47,842 bases of DNA from assembly GCA_946412355.1 (NCBI GenBank), contig CAMKGX010000011.1, positions 1 to 47,842 of the forward strand. Direction: 5' to 3'. The translations under genes and the position numbers were made by a program. The notes under the pieces are model-generated. The model ran no database searches. It saw only the letters and a program-made list of their open reading frames with translations, and had not been told where the DNA came from. This stretch comes from an uncultured Clostridia bacterium (lineage in GTDB: Bacteria > Bacillota > Clostridia > Oscillospirales > Oscillospiraceae). Positions 47,766 to 47,842 of this stretch are shown piece by piece. The number at the start of each line of letters is the position of its first letter. Within the stretch, counting starts at the first letter, position 1.

Positions 47766-47842
47766 GAGCCTGTCAAAAAACGGCTCCGCCGTTTTTTGAC
47801 AATGGGATTGCAGTCTACTGCGCGCACGAATAGTGCGCCTCT
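47766..47842 (-). repeat. Repeat R6 (reverse orientation, cut by window end)
   Basis: Right end of the repeat in reverse, with terminal hairpin TGTCAAAAAACGG/CCGTTTTTTGACA (loop CTCCG in place of CTATG), then the start of the CGAATAGTGCGCC hairpin. As with other copies, it abuts a terminator. Confidence 0.88.

Overview
The window is a GC-rich chromosomal segment from an anaerobic, butyrate-producing Firmicute. Gene content and order (lysine-to-butyrate fermentation, crt-hbd-bcd-etfBA, infC-rpmI-rplT with an AUU start, a T-box before pheST, a DUF421/DUF4363 pair) fit the Oscillospiraceae, something like Intestinimonas, Flavonifractor or Lawsonibacter. The genus is an inference from content; no 16S rRNA or other marker lies here, and no tRNA, rRNA, phage, plasmid or CRISPR locus was seen.

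Layout. 0.1-5.0 kb (minus): crt-hbd-bcd-etfB-etfA, converting acetoacetyl-CoA or 3-hydroxybutyryl-CoA to butyryl-CoA with flavin-based electron bifurcation. 5.2-12.1 kb: housekeeping genes (trmB, a YitT protein, the infC operon, a nucleotidyltransferase, a DMT transporter, a PhzF protein). 12.2-13.6 kb: an NhaC-type antiporter. 13.7-24.2 kb (minus): lysine fermentation in three blocks, kamB-kamC, then kal-kce-kdd-kamA-kamD-kamE, then atoD-atoA. 24.3-29.8 kb: DUF421/DUF4363, nrdR, a solitary mazF, and nnrD-lipoprotein-alr. 29.9-34.0 kb: pheST and ireB. 34.3-39.2 kb: a four-gene MacAB-like efflux operon with two adaptor proteins. 39.5-44.6 kb: a small unknown protein, an SH3b/NlpC-P60 wall hydrolase, lgt and the ymfF/ymfH pair. 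44.8-47.6 kb: a PTS-IIC-like protein, then two AT-richer genes that look acquired.

How it works together. Lysine becomes beta-lysine (KamA), then 3,5-diaminohexanoate (KamDE, probably maintained by KamB/KamC), then 3-keto-5-aminohexanoate (Kdd). Kce cleaves this with acetyl-CoA to acetoacetate and 3-aminobutyryl-CoA, Kal removes ammonia to give crotonyl-CoA, Bcd-EtfAB makes butyryl-CoA, and AtoDA passes CoA to acetoacetate and releases butyrate. The leader of the kal operon holds a lysine riboswitch aptamer whose P1 3' strand is part of the 5' arm of a following terminator. That arrangement predicts a lysine-activated (ON) switch and is the most interesting regulatory observation here.

The second main observation is a roughly 185-255 bp structured intergenic repeat in six copies (two cut by the window ends). 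All abut stop codons or terminators. Two of them are bracketed by perfect 29-30 bp direct duplications of the local terminator hairpin, and their internal hairpins differ in sequence while keeping complementarity.
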